Shown one piece after another: positions 42,907 through 57,900 of a stretch of 64,000 bases of DNA. Each line of letters begins with the position of its first letter. Within the stretch, counting starts at the first letter, position 1. Made by a program: the position numbers and the translations under genes. The stretch spans positions 30,682,640 through 30,746,639 of the forward strand of contig NW_022145596.1 of NCBI RefSeq assembly GCF_000002235.5, in the 5' to 3' direction. Under the pieces are notes generated by a model. It searched no databases, was not told where the DNA came from, and saw only the letters and a program-made list of their open reading frames with translations. This stretch comes from Strongylocentrotus purpuratus (Eukaryota > Echinodermata > Echinoidea > Camarodonta > Strongylocentrotidae).

Positions 42907-45900
42907 GTAAGTGAATCTTCTCCCTCTACAATATCTCACTCTCATGATTATTATTTGAATTTTTGTATTCACTTTTGTGAAGGAAAAAAAATCATCATTA
43001 TTCCGAATGTGTTTGAGGTGAAAGTAGATCGGCACCGCTCAGAGGAAGAACCGAAGAAGCAGCCAAACGTTCTTCCAACGTTTCAACGTCTTTATGAACC
43101 TCTTGAAAACGTGGTTTATTTGCTGGAAATGGGATTATCCTCATTATCATCATTGCATGACCATGATGATAGTGAGGAGAAACCTAATCGCAATGAGTCA
43201 ATACATAGTAAATTTTTCATGCTCTTTTAGAAAAAAAATCGAGTGAACACTGACGTGACACCTCTGGGAGTTCAAATGTAGTGAAAATGGTGTAAAATTC
43301 ACCCTCTTTCTTCTAGAAAGCACTCTTAAATAAATCGATATACACTCATATGCAAGTGACCTCTAACTTGACGGGGGGGGGGAGTAAAACAAATAGTGGA
43401 AATTTACTCTTTTCTTTGAGACAGTATATCAGTATTGATATTTCTTGTAAGATGACGACGCTTTCGTATCATTTCTTCTTTGATATAACCATCTCTCCAA
43501 CTTTTCTCTTGTTTTCTTCCATTTTGTCATCATTTTTGTCTCTTGCTCTTCATCTTTGAATAAGATCCATCATGAATTTATCTTACACAACTATTTGAGT
43601 GTTTGAGCTAATATGGTAAAGTCGGGTGATTATTTAGATTTTTAATTTTGTTATCATTAAGATTTTTTTACCAGTGATTACCAATTTTCCAATGGAGGAT
43701 GAATGATTTGATTTCAATTAACCTTCAAATTCAAGAAACGTACTGAATAGATTTATTATAATAACTTGTAAATTCTACCAGTAACAAAATAAATAATGGA
43801 CAATAAATTACGCCCATTTCAATATTTCTTCATATTTAATCAACATTGTCATTTTGCTGTGAGTGAAACGCACTGACTAGATTTGATAAAATAACTTGTA
43901 AATTCTACCAGTAACAAAATAAATAATGGACAATAAATTACGCCCATTTCAATATTTCTTCATATTTAATCAACATTGTCATATTGCTGTGAGTGAAACG
44001 CACTGAATAGATTTATTATAATAACTTGTAAATTCTACCAGTAACAAAATGGACAATGGACAATAAATTACGCCCATTTCAATATTCCTTCATATTTAAT
44101 CAACATTGTCATTTTGCTGTGAGTGTTTCAAATCTCGACACTGCCCTCAGTGCCCTGGTGGCAGTTTTACGTAGCCCTCATTAAACATTGGATCGGAAAA
44201 CCGGGAAAGATTGATGTATGTAAAACAACCCTCTCTCCTCAAACGGCAACTGGAGAATTACAAGGTTATTCTGGTTATGGGCATGATAGGGGTTTCTCAT
44301 GTTTCCGAGGCTTATAAATCCGAAAAACAAATTTCCCATAGTAGGACGTTCATATTTCGTAAAACGAAAATGACTTCATAACTCTGATCATTTGACGCAT
44401 AATTCTGAAGGTTCATTATTCCGAGAACGATATAGGGTTCTATTTCATTCTTTGTATTTATGAACCTTCGGCATTACGTACATTCGGAGTAACGAGCCTC
44501 CAGAATTGTTTAACCGTTGCAACAACAAAAAACATGATACTAGACCTGCAATCGTGGCACAACGATATGCGTGCAATGACGGGCGATCTGGCACTAACGG
44601 TCGTCTATACTAACATAATTATAAAAAGTATAATATGGTGTCTAAAATGCGATTAACTCACAATTTTGTGTGTGAACATATATCATACTTGGTATCATCC
44701 GAAAGGGCACTTCATTGCGGTCAGTTTGACACTATTGTAATCTGCGCGCAATGTACTGCACGCATTTAACACGCTATTACGTAATGCATAGTAAATTCAT
44801 TATTTTTAGCGATAACTTTGCGCTGACGTCAATGAAATTTACCAAACTTGGCAGACAGTTGTCACGTATATTGATACATGTTTCTGCTAAGTTTCATTGT
44901 TGTAGGTATAATGATCGCAATTTTAGAGCAAGTTGAAGTTATTTCGCAATTTTCTTGAAAATGGCGAATTTGGAGAGCAATTTTCTCAAATTTTGTCAAA
45001 GATAGGGTATATAATTTCGTATGTGACTTGAAAGGGGATATCTTCGGGTATCTAAATCCAAAAAGAGGTACGGGTCTGCCAAGCCATAATGGAGATACGG
45101 CCACAGAAAGAAAGCCAAGTCCCAGAACTTTAGAGGGCGCTATTTATTTTGTTCACAGCCATTGGAGCGTGAAATTTGGCATTGCTATGTGCAATTTTAG
45201 GATAAGGATACGGTGAGATTTAAAAACAAAACGGAATTTATATAAAAAAGTTATGGCACTTTTAGATTTTTACGGGTCCATTTTTTAAGAATTTTAAAGA
45301 TTTTTGACGGAGTCGGTTTTGGATTTGAATTTCGAGTACGAAGATGGCATTTTGAAGGTCAGGTTATATGTCGCAGATAAAAGAACATCTCTCAGACTAT
45401 CTAAAGGAATTTGTTAGAAGTTTGTAGGATCTAGGATAGTGAAGATAGGAAGGAAGAAAGAAAGGCCTAAAAATGGACCAGAAACGGACAAAATGGCGCC
45501 TGGATGGTTATGCATGAGTGATTTCGAAAATCGAAAAAATAGGTGACCTTGATGAGATGCTAGAGACTATGCCTATTAAATTTGAACGAAAATGGACATA
45601 AAGAAAGCACCTAACTAGGAATAACAAACACTATGTGCAAAACGAATGCGATTTTCTGCAAAGAAGAAGAAGAATATTAATGGTGCAGAATTTGAACGAA
45701 AACAAGGCAATGACGATATTCGTCATTGCAACTAACAATAAATAATATTGATAATATCAAATCAACGAATTAAAAGAGAATTATCCCTATATCCCTACAT
45801 CATTATTTATCCCTCCTGAAACAAAAACTTCAAAAACCAAATGTTACACGTTACTGGGAATATTACTTGAACTTACCTGTTTCTTTTAACTCTTTTCGTG

Positions 45901-48900
45901 CCAAGAACACTGTTCTGTGCATGCGCTGGCGTGCCACGCACACATAACTGGGTTTCTGTTGACATGCCATGCACACATAAACTCTCATCCGCTCGCGTGC
46001 CACGGACACATTTTCGTGCATAAGTACACAAGCTAATTGTTTATGCCTATTGTGCGATGCGAATTGCGTGCACGCATGAATGCTTACTGTATTTGTGGAG
46101 GGGGTTTATTGTTGTTTTGATTTTGTGTGCTTCACATATACCGTTACATTGGATTTTCCTGAGAAAATTGCGATATTTTATCATCAAATTTGTCAGTTTT
46201 GATCATGGCCCCTCAGATTGTGTGCGGGAAATGAGACAACGGATTGGTTTGACAACTCACTGATAGTGCATATTTACTTTACCAAAATTACAGATTCATG
46301 AAATGACATTGGTATCAACAGAAAGAGGGTTAAATTTCCTACAACTTTAACGTACAATTCTTTTTTATACAATATACAGATGAGATGTTATAGTGGATCA
46401 AACATAGTAACAATTTAAACTACACGCACTTGAACCAACCCTAAATTAACTTGGCACACAGGAGATTAGTAGCGGGCACAATAGGGATTAGCACTGTGGC
46501 ACTGGGTGCATTGTATGGGTGGCAGCTTAAGAGTTAAATGGCAAAATGTATTCAATTTTAAATTTCAACAAATAGGAAATTTGATTTGATTTTTTTTTAT
46601 TTATTGGTTTCTGCATCTTTTTTCTTTTTTTCATCATACATTTTCATGAACATAATATGGCTTGATACAATATTTCAAGTGTATATAATTTTATACAGAT
46701 AATAAACGATATTAAACAAATATATTGAATTTAAACATATACATTGAATGCATAATTAACATACATTAGATGCAGGAGGGCTACAGAAATAAGCAAAGTA
46801 GCTTGACGTGCCGGCAGCCCTCATATAATAATAGTATAAAGCAAGTTAATTTTAAAATATTGCATAACATATTTCCATCAAAACATAATTTATGCAGATG
46901 GCGTATAATGGAAAATGACCAGTGTGATATATGTAAAGAAACAGAAAAATACTTTTCATGTCTTTTTAAAATGTAACAAGGTTAGAGTTTTTTGGAAAAT
47001 TATTGAAAACTTATATTATAATTACTGTCATGAACAAATAAAAATTAATGAAAAAGCATTAGTTATAGGTTATTTTATTGAAAAAAGGGAAAAATTTGTG
47101 ATAAACTTCTTGTTAATTTTAATAAATAATAATAATAATAATATGGATATTTATATAGCGCCGGTATCCGCCAGGCTCTGACGCTCATGGCGCTGTACAT
47201 ACATGTATTACTTTCACAAAAATATAACTTTCTTAACTAAAATAAAGTAAACTAAAACAACACAAATTATTATGCAATACATAATAGGACAATATATAAT
47301 ATACATAATGTATATAATATAATATACATAATGTATATCAAAGTCTGTTCATTAATTTTAAATTAAAACTACGATATTACCTAGCTAATAAACAAAGTAT
47401 TTTATTGACGAAACACAAAGAAATTGTTCAAGAAATGTTAAGGTTATAACTATTTATTTAAATACTTTGTCTTTTTGTTTTATTATGTTAAAATGTAAAT
47501 TGATGTATATATATATATATATATATATATGAAATGTGAAATATGTGAAATAAAACACCTCGGTAAGAGGACAAGAAAAAGAAAAAAAATCCCTATAATG
47601 TCAAATAATCGGGCAAAAGTCACAATTTTGGGCCGAAAGGTAAACAAAAAGTTAAAGAAAACAAAAACAAAGCAGCGACAAAATAATGGATACATTTTTA
47701 TCTCTGAATTTTTTTTCCTCTAACAATTTTTTACATCAGACATTTTTTCCTTTGAGATTTTTTCCTCTGACATTTTTTCCTATGACATTTTTTTATCTGA
47801 CATTTTTACCTATCACATTGTTACCTCTGAGATTCACAATATGGTGAGACGGTCCTATTACAACATAACCTATACATTTCAATGACAACGGCTTATAATT
47901 TGTCAAGATATTTTCATTCGAATTATCGTTGCAGCCTTTATTGTCGTCATGGCCTCCGCTGCTTTCGTAAGAATCTGTGTTAACTAAAAGTGTATTGTAT
48001 TGGCGAACATAATGTGTTATTCTGCTGATCCTGTTGTCAGAATAATATGTGTACCCCTAAAAAATAATCTACAGATATCTCAAATGTGAATGTCAACATT
48101 TTATTGGAGAACTAACAAACAAAACAATATTTATCAAGTAAACAGGAAATGTAGATTACACTAATATAAGTTTGATGACAAACTTTGTAGTGCTGTGGAG
48201 CTGAATGCTTAGCTATCTTTTTGTTTTGCTGGTACCATCTATAATAAAGACGTAAAAATATCGATCATATTCGTGTGTTGGGGAACTCTCTCTCTTTCTT
48301 TCTCATACTCACATCCCCCTCTCTATGCTTACCGCTTACCTTCTCAAAATATGAATCATGATTATATGTCTCACTCTATTTACCCAGTCATTCAATTCAA
48401 GTTCAATTCAAGGTTTATCAAAATACATCTTCGCAGCCGTTGAAGACTGAATTGCGTTATAGTTCAGAGATAAAAATATGCACAATTACTAAATATACAT
48501 ATAATAATAATAATAATAATACTGGGTTCTTGTATAGCGCTCATGTCAGTTAGATTTGACCCTCCTGAACATAGATTGGCATAAATTAAAACTAAAATAT
48601 AGTTTCAATTTATGCCGATCTATGTCGATTGGCTAAAATATAATAATATTATATTTTAGTTTTAATTTATGCCAATCTATGTTCATTGTAATTGATACAA
48701 CCCATTTTTTTCTTCTGAAACTCACATTTGAACTCTTTGGTTATCTGCTAATAAGCAGATAACCAAAGAGTTCAAATGTGAGTTTCACAAAAAAATGGGT
48801 TGTTCATATTACATCAGGAGTTTAGTGATTATTAAACTGCCTGCACAATTCATGTCTACGCGCATTCCAACTGCATTTGAAAGATAATACTAATTTAAAA

Positions 48901-51900
48901 CTTCCCTAAAAAAGGTGGGGCTTGAAAATGTCTTCAAGTGGGAAAATAACGACTATAAGTTGTCAAATCGACTTTAGAGCTATAGAGCCCAAAAGTAATA
49001 GTCTTGATTTTCAGACAATTGTACCGAATGGTCATACGTTTTATGCTGCGCAAAGATTCAATCAGTTTAACCTTGGCCATCACAAGAAGTGGGTTATTGA
49101 AGTAGACAAATGCTCATGTACCCTTTACAACTCTTTTCACGTATGTTATTACCAAAGAAGAAATAAGCCAGTCAGTCACTCGATAGTGTCTGACAGTGAA
49201 GTCTAGCAAGTAAACGGGTTTCCTTGCATAATTTGAATTTGAGGACACTGCAAATTTCACAGATAGGACATACATGACATACATGTATTCATAATTCCTG
49301 CAAAGTTCTACAGAATTTGAGGTTGGCTGCAAAAGGGACATAGTACCTTTAAAGAGATCATGTTACGTGAAAGCATTGCTTGGTCGTTCGATTTATACTG
49401 TGTACCAAGTATCATCCTCAATGCTCTCTTTTGTATGGGTTCGATGGTTGCGATTTGCTAGAGTGCCACACAATGCAACAATATTCCAATTTCGGACGAA
49501 TGTATAGTAAAGACCCTCCCCTCTCCCTCCCATCTACTCGTGTGGATAGAGAATGTATTCTGGGACACGTTTCTTTACTCTATCGGTCATCATTCACATA
49601 ACATTATTTTGAACCTTCGGCTATACCGTTAAAAATAGACCCATTTGTGAGCAGAAAGCTCATGTGAGGTCCACAATTTCATATAGAGATATAGATTAAT
49701 GTTAACTAATATTCTTATGATTCTATCTCATGTTTAACTTTATCATGTAAATACTTTTCTAAAAATATTGTCTAAATTAGCCATCTTGGTTGCTATGCAT
49801 ATTTTTGAATAAAACTAACCATTGTTATTTTTGTGTAGATTCTCCCTTTCCTCCATAGCTCTTACCATCTCTTATCTATAAAAAAAAAAAATTAACACAA
49901 CCACACAGGCTTTCATAAAAAAGAAAATAATCAACCGAATGAGATTTAAATCACCTAGCCTATTACCTTTTGAACTTTGGCCAAACATTCTTTTTCGTAT
50001 TCAGTGAATTTATTTCTCAAACTCCAATTCCTTTTCGAACATTACATAGAGGCAATACATGTTCCAAACTCCTAGATTATACAAACTGGAACATAATAAC
50101 AACAAATGTTTTTACAACATAATTAATTGTTTATAATTACAATTACTTTTTGTATGGGACTAAAAATAGATCACAATTTCATAACAGGACACCCAGGCGC
50201 GGATCCACGAGCCCAATTCTTCGGGCCCGGCTATGGCAAGCCCATTGTGTAAAAACTAGATAAACTCAGTTTATCAGAAAAACTGTGTTTATCAATGATA
50301 AACTCAGTTTACCAACTGATAAACTGAGTTGTTTTGAAAAACTGAGTTTGTCAACTGATAAACTCTGTTTATCTGATAAACTCTGTTTATCTGTTGATAA
50401 ACTGAGTTTATCATTGATAAACTGAGTTTTTCTTGATAAACTGAGTTTATCAACTGATAAACTGAGTTTGTCAACTGATAAACTGAGTTTTTCTGATAAA
50501 CTGTGTTTATCTGTTGATAAACTGAGTTTATCTGAGAAAAACAGAGTTTATCTGAGAAAAACAGAGTTTATCTGAGAAAAACAGAGTTTATCTAGTTTTT
50601 ACACAAAGGGCTTGCCATAGCCGGGCCCGAAGAATTGGGCTCGTGGATCCGCGCCTGAGGACACCATTCCAGCACTACACAATACTTTCATCCCCCAAAC
50701 TACACTCTAAAAATAGAGTGCAAAATTTTGCTGTGCAAAATCGCTGTTTAAAAAAGTTGGGTAAAGTATTACCCAACCTTGTGCCAAACACCAAGTCCCT
50801 TCGAAATTTCATTACACTTGCCATAGTGTCATATCAAAATTCCACTGTGCGCATTTCCGGGGTAAGAAAGTAACGATGCAGATTAATATTTGAACCACGC
50901 GTTGGGTAAACACAAGTTTTGACACCTAAACGTTGGTATTGTGACAGAACTGATGTTAAAAACTATGATTTAAGCGCTAGCGTGGTCGGTCGTTCCGAAT
51001 TAGCTGTTCATCGAATAAATCATGTTCAAGATCGACAGAGGATGGACGACTTTGTTCGAAGTAGACTATAATCATGCACTTGTGTCTTTCCGCAGTATTT
51101 ATTTGCAACAATGCGTGTGAATCTTCTCAATATGGACATGAAATTCCTCATAATTCTGGACAACACATTATTCGTATGGAGAATGTCATCCGTGATGCAG
51201 TCACCTACTGCGAGCACGCCAAGCGAAAGATTGTCTAGCCAAGAGAGAGAGAGAGATCTGCTACTTATACACTACACTACATATAGCATGTACTTTTCCA
51301 GCCAACTCCTCGGACAAATTTTCTTTTTTTACCCAAATCTGTGTAAAAATAAAAAATCATACAATAAGGTTGGGTTAAAATTTTACCCAACTTTTGGGTA
51401 AAAAATTACACAAGAACAAAGTGAACGAGTACCCAGGATGAGTTGGGTAAGGATTACCCAATGTTTTGTCAAAAAGGGAACATGGTTGTCGTTGGGTAAC
51501 ATTTTACCTTTTACATTGGGTCAAATATATTGCACATCAGTTGGGTAAGACATTAAACATTTGCTGGGTAAATTTTTACCCAACCACCCCTGTGTCAAAT
51601 GTTACCCAACAAACATGCATGTTCCCTTTTTACCCTCGTAAAGTGTAAAATTTTACCCAATATTGGGTATCTTTTTTTTAGAGTGTAGAACAAGCATTGC
51701 TTCTTTTTAAAGAATAAAATTGAATACTTAAAAGAAGTTTGAGTGTCATATTTCTCAACATATTATTATACAGAATTGAAATTGTGAGTTTTTCTTTTAT
51801 TAAAGCACCTCAAAACCTTCTCCCTTCCTTTCCTCCTCTCCAACGTCTTGGACTTATGCTTCCGTTTTTATTTGGTTAGTCTTTCACTCTCCCAATAATT

Positions 51901-54900
51901 TCTCCGTCCTCATTGACTAATCTCTAAATGATACTTTTCCTTATGTTTTTAGCAAAAGCTGACTAACATGTCTTGTGTCGCTCTCCACGTTTTTGTAATA
52001 TGATGCTCGAGATCATATTTAATACCTTTATAAATATATTCATAACTGTGTGCGAGTTATTTTTTATTTATATTTTTGTATCCCTTAAATTTGTCTGCAG
52101 TTACTCCTTGAATAGTACTATGTTGTAAATTTTCTCTCTTCGATTTATGGCTGATCTTTTTGAAAAGCTGCTTATTTTCGTTTTTATATAGTATCAGAGC
52201 ACTCTCCTTCATTTAATTTCTAGCTTCAGTTCTTTTTTCAATCGGATTATATCTTCTTTCACCTGTTTAACATATTCTAAGTTTGCACAAAGACTATTGT
52301 TAAATTTCAAATAAGATCAATTCTTTTTTTTTTATATTCTGTTCTGGTTTATCGTAGAGAAACAAAAATATTTTGAGTGATCGGGTGCTAAAGAAAATAT
52401 TATGCCGCACGTAATAACCAGATCTTCAGAAATTAGCCAATGATCCGTAACCGACTTTGCATAAATGTATTATCTTTGGTGAAAGAGAATTGTTTTTCCA
52501 ATAGGTTTCTTTCTCTATATATATCTATTAAATAGATCTCTACCATAAAGTCGCTCGCTTTATTACTAAATTTGATTTAAGGGCTTTGCTTTACTTATAA
52601 TCTAACTCATAATTTAAAATTAAATTAAAATCTCTCCCTATTATAACATAATTATTACCCCTATTTATCTTGCTCATGCTTCTATGTAGTTCCTGTAACA
52701 TTTGTTTTTGCTTTTGTCCACTATCGTATTGCTTTATGTTTATGAGTATAAAAACAACGTAAGCCTTGATAAGAATAAGTACCCCTCTGCTGGGAGAAAA
52801 TAGGTGACTTTAAAAACATGACTGTCCCATATAGAACTCCACCTGTCCTCAGCATGCTTAGAACTATAAGTTTCCTGTAGAATTATATTACTTCCCTTTT
52901 CCTTGCTCCAAGAATTTTTTCCCATCGTAATGTACATAATGTACATAATGAGATAAATATATTCAAATATGAAACCGTTTCCATTTCCTGTTGTATTTTT
53001 ATTACGCGGCCATTCCCCATCCACCTTTGTAAAATTACCACACAAAAAAAAAATAATAATAATAATAGCTCGTTCTTATATAGCGCTTTTCAGGACCTTA
53101 CGATTAAAACCTTACGATTAAAAACCCCCATTTACTCCACAAAATAAATATGTCAATGTCCCAATGACGTAAATAAATCACGATTTTATAGGATGTACAA
53201 CATGTAAAATCGGCATTATAGGATATTGAAAGTAACCTAAAGTGACGTCGTGACTGTTGCAATAAAAAAATCCTCTGTACGACCATGCATTATGGCTCAA
53301 GGCATAGGCACACAGAAATAATTATGTTGGGGACCGGGGGGTCATTCAATGAATTATTGAAAATTTATTGCATTTTCTTTGTGTTTTATTGTGCCCCCTA
53401 CCCTAGCCCCCGCTGCGTACATTCATGGTTCAGTGGCAAAGCAATGGCCTCGTAACTGTGAGGCCCCAGGATCAAAACCGTGTCGATGTGCCATATTAGT
53501 GCCCTTTTGTGGGGCATTAATCCTCATTACTGTCATTTATGACTTAAGGGCGTAGGTCCCCTACTTGATAAGCATAGTAGCATACACAAGCTTTAGCAGT
53601 CACGCAAAACAAACACTGGCAAATTATTATTCAATAAAATATGAGAATGTATACTTTTATCTAGATCTATTAGGAACAAATCATTTGAAATTTATATTTA
53701 AAAACACAACAGGGTCTGTGTTATATAGCCCTCTTTTTTGTGTTTACCATATTACCATGGGTTGTTTTACTCTGCAATTAAGTAGATCTGATTTTAGAAC
53801 TTAACATTCTTCATGTTTCTATTTATTCAATCACAGATTACCAGCTGCATCTATTCAGCGGTATGGTCCCGGATCTTGGCAAAGTATGTCAACTTCTTCG
53901 TAGGTTATGAAGGTAATCCACACAGCTCACAGTCTCACTCTTATCAATACGAAGGGGAACGGGGCATTTATTACAAAGGAAATGGGGCACTTGTAAAAGT
54001 AAAAGGGGCACATATTAGATTGTAATAGGGGCATGTATAAATAGTGAAAGTTGCACCAATGAAGAAGGAGCAGGGGCATCTATCTGGTTGAAGTAAACGT
54101 TTGCACTTAAGGGTACTTTAAAACAGTGTGTTTATAGGCATTGTTCAATAGAAAGAACGAGAGAAAGTTAAAAGAAACCAAGAGATCCCACTGAGTTCTA
54201 TTACATTTGAGATATGTCTTGATTTGCCATATCACCCTGTAAAAGTATAAAATACCGTGTAGTTCTCAGCCGAATTCAGTAATTTACATGGTTTAAATTG
54301 TTCACACGACAGAGGATAAATTGATATTTCGGTCTCGTGGACCTTTTGACAACTCTTTTGAGGGTCTGCTAGACCGCTCCGTGAACCGTCAGTCTCAAGG
54401 AATGTCGGTCTACAGGGATGTCGGTCTACAGGGATGTCCCCTGTAGGCATAAATAATTCTTATTGACTTTCCTCTTCAAATTTAACCCTTTCAAGACAAG
54501 CATTCCGTCTTCACGGTTCCATAGCAAGTTTGTGATTAAGAGCCAAATAAAATACGAGATGCGTAAAAAGAAATGAAATTTCTGCACACATTGTGCTCCT
54601 TTTTGTTGCATGACCACTTTGTGTTTGATGCCAGGAATTTAAAAGAATAAAAAATAAGGCATGCACATCTTTAAATTGTCAAACACATTAAAATTGACAT
54701 AGCTCATATACCTACATATTGTTTACAGATATAATAATGACATTTATTAGAACAGCGTAGCAATAGAAGAAATATATTATTTGCCAATTAAAAGGGGGAA
54801 ATGGGCAATTCAGCCGATAAAACACTGCTGTCACGAAAGGGTTAAAGATGGACCTTCCTCATGCTAATGATTATCGAATGTTTTCTTACTTATTTTCTTT

Positions 54901-57900
54901 TGTGATAATTCTTTAAAGGACCGGTTGTTGATGGGAGCTATGCAGCATGCAGTATTAATATTATCGTCGCTGTTTTTCTTCTCATCGCATCCATTGTTCT
55001 CTTAGTGGGCGTGTCCCAGGTAAGTCCGAGAGAGGAGTTACAGGGACAATGATAGAGCTAGAGAGAGAGACACACAGACAGAGAGAGAAAGAGAGAGAAA
55101 GAGAGAGGAAAAGAGAGAAAGAGAGAGAGAAAGAGAGTGAGAGAGAGTGAGAGAGAGAGAGAGAGAGAGAGTGAGAGATAAATAAGATAAATAAGGGGAA
55201 AGCAGGGAGAGAGCATGTGCCTTGCATCATGCATGGTTAGAATGGCGAACATTGTGGAGGAGACAGAGAAAGAGAGAAAGATAGATTATTGGTGATAAAG
55301 TGAGAAGGAACTGTCTTGACATTTGTGTCCGTTGGCAAGCACCAATCTGTGTTTGCCACTGTCAACCTAGGTGAACGTAATTGTCTAAAACTGGGGTTGC
55401 ACTGGGCCCTCAGGAATAACAGTACGAATGCTGGATAAATACGACCATGAATTATAATTCAGCCATAAAAATAAAGATTATCGATAACGTGATAATAGAG
55501 ACAAAAAAATGGCAATAATCAAATGTATAGGGTTTGGGGGAATTAAAGCATTTAACAAAATTGTGTATTACTTCGGTGAATAGAGTGTTCGTCCTTTAAT
55601 ATTCATTTTTAATTAATTGTCCTATCCGGGAACTCAGGTCAAATATGCGATCAAATTGACAATGCGTATTTCGTCAGAATCTTTAGCATAATACAACGGT
55701 TTTTTAACCGGCTTTCCGCGGAACCGTAGTGTGCTGCAAGACCTTTTTGGGGGATATAATTGCGAGAGAAATTTAGTTAAATCAACGAATTATTTTGGAG
55801 TAACGTAGATTTCGTGGAAGAAGAAATTTCGGAGACTGTACACACAGAAAAACGAATCCGAATATACTCATAATTGCATTTCGAGGTCATAATCGAATAT
55901 ACGATTTTTGTCAGATACATGTACATTCGGCATCGAGGTACCCGCTACAGTACCTCATATTTATTCTAGTATGTTGAAAACAAAATAAAACAAAATTACC
56001 AATTTAAAATGGTAAAAACTCTTCTTCTTTTCGCTTGCAACGCTCGCTCGCAAAATTTAAGAACAAATATGCCCCTACATGTGTTTATGAAACTTGACAA
56101 GCGCCAGAATGATGCAAAATGAATATTTTGTGATGAATTGGGATGGGGGTGACGCGAAACTCTTTATTGTTTATCTTACTCTTTATCTCGGGATGTTTTT
56201 CGTAAACAGCCCCCAGTCTCCTGCATTTGCAATCATTTATCAAATCTAAAAAAAGGATTTTGTTAAGTTAATTAATTCCTGAGTTTCCTATTCATTCTGC
56301 AGGACAACGGGACGATGTTGATTCCGTACATGGTGACGGTCATGGCTCTGATGGTATTACAGGCCATTGCATGGATTGTTCTCTTCGTGCTCCTCGTAAG
56401 TGATCTTATCCGATGGCGTATCCAATGGGAGAGGGCGTACCTAAAATCGTAAACAGGTTGGGGTTAGAGGGGAAACTTTGGGGTCTGATTCTTATTATTG
56501 TTACAGTGTGTTTGTATATTGACTGCTCACAGGCACAGGAAATGTTCCATCTCTATATTCGATTTGTTTACCGTCCCCCTCTCCCCCCCCCCCCCCCCAC
56601 CACTCCCTCCAAAGCAAGGGGGAAGCCCCTTCTACCTCCTTGGTTCCAAGTGACATTAATCGTGATTTCTGAATTCTTTTGCGAAGAGTTTAAATATGAA
56701 AAGGATAACTCATTAGTTCTATTACAAAGAAGGTTGTTAACTTTGAACAAAATGAAATGTAAGGTATTCGTTAACAAGATAATTCCATAAACGATAGTTT
56801 CCTTTGAAAATGATAACCTTTATATGAATTATATATGGCTATATCAAAGAGATTCTCAATATATTAGAACTTAATTGTGATTCTTTCTTTCAAACTTCTT
56901 GAGACACGACAAATGTACGGTCTCTTGTTACTAAAATCGTCTACTTATTATATTTTTTTTAAATCTGTCGCCGAAGATTAAATTCATAAACTTTGGTTTA
57001 ACAAAATTATATGACTGTATATTTTATATGCTTTTATTTTTTGTATTCTATTTAAGGGAGCCGCAGATATGTCACTGATCGTGATCTTTGTCTTCTGGCT
57101 CCCATATACTGCCCTCAACGTAAGTATTTTAACAGTTCGCTTGTTTTCTGTGCCTCTCTGCACGGCTGCTCCTTTGTCACACGTGCAATTATGCACAAAC
57201 AATAGGCGGAAGGATTGCTTTGTGAAACACAATGGATTTGTAAAGTTACCAACGCCCAGACCTGATTAAATCCAAGGCAAACCTTATATAGATTAACTGG
57301 TATGAAATAATCTTGCCCCGGAAACAATCAATATTGTATTGTTTGGTTTATCTATCCCATGATAAGTACTATGTAGATACTATGTGGGGCATTTAAAGGG
57401 TTAGTGTTGAAGATAAAGTCTGTGCTGGTTTTGCCATTTCTTCAATCGGTTATAATAGAATATTGATTACTAGAAATAGGGACCATTTTATAAGGTTCCT
57501 TAATCGAAAGGACTACATATTAACAACAAAAACACACCTTGCTGAAGAATAATAGAGAATGACTTTACATCGACACGGATACCATAAAACTTGTCGCCTC
57601 CAAGAGCAAATCTTTTTCGGGTGGCATTGCTAGTATAATATTCTTTCCCATGGAAAATAGTAGGAACGAGGAAGCTTCTCAAATACTTCTTCCACCTTTA
57701 AATTTGTATAACTTATCTATCAGTGTCCAGAATAAATGTATAAGACTAAACCTAATTGATGTGTATGAAAATATATTTATTTTCACTTTTAACGCCATAA
57801 CTCATATGGTTTCTAGACAAATTCGAATGATACAACGAGTAGTATTTCTCATTTTATACACTAACCATTAGTCATATAGCAGAACATCGCCATCAAACAT

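Noticed and set aside
48922-49206. 94-codon open frame as a separate gene
   Set aside because: No recognised motif, no paralogue here and no regulatory context; inside an intron.
55058-55252. Ser/Leu-rich small protein
   Set aside because: Antisense reading of the (GA)n run.
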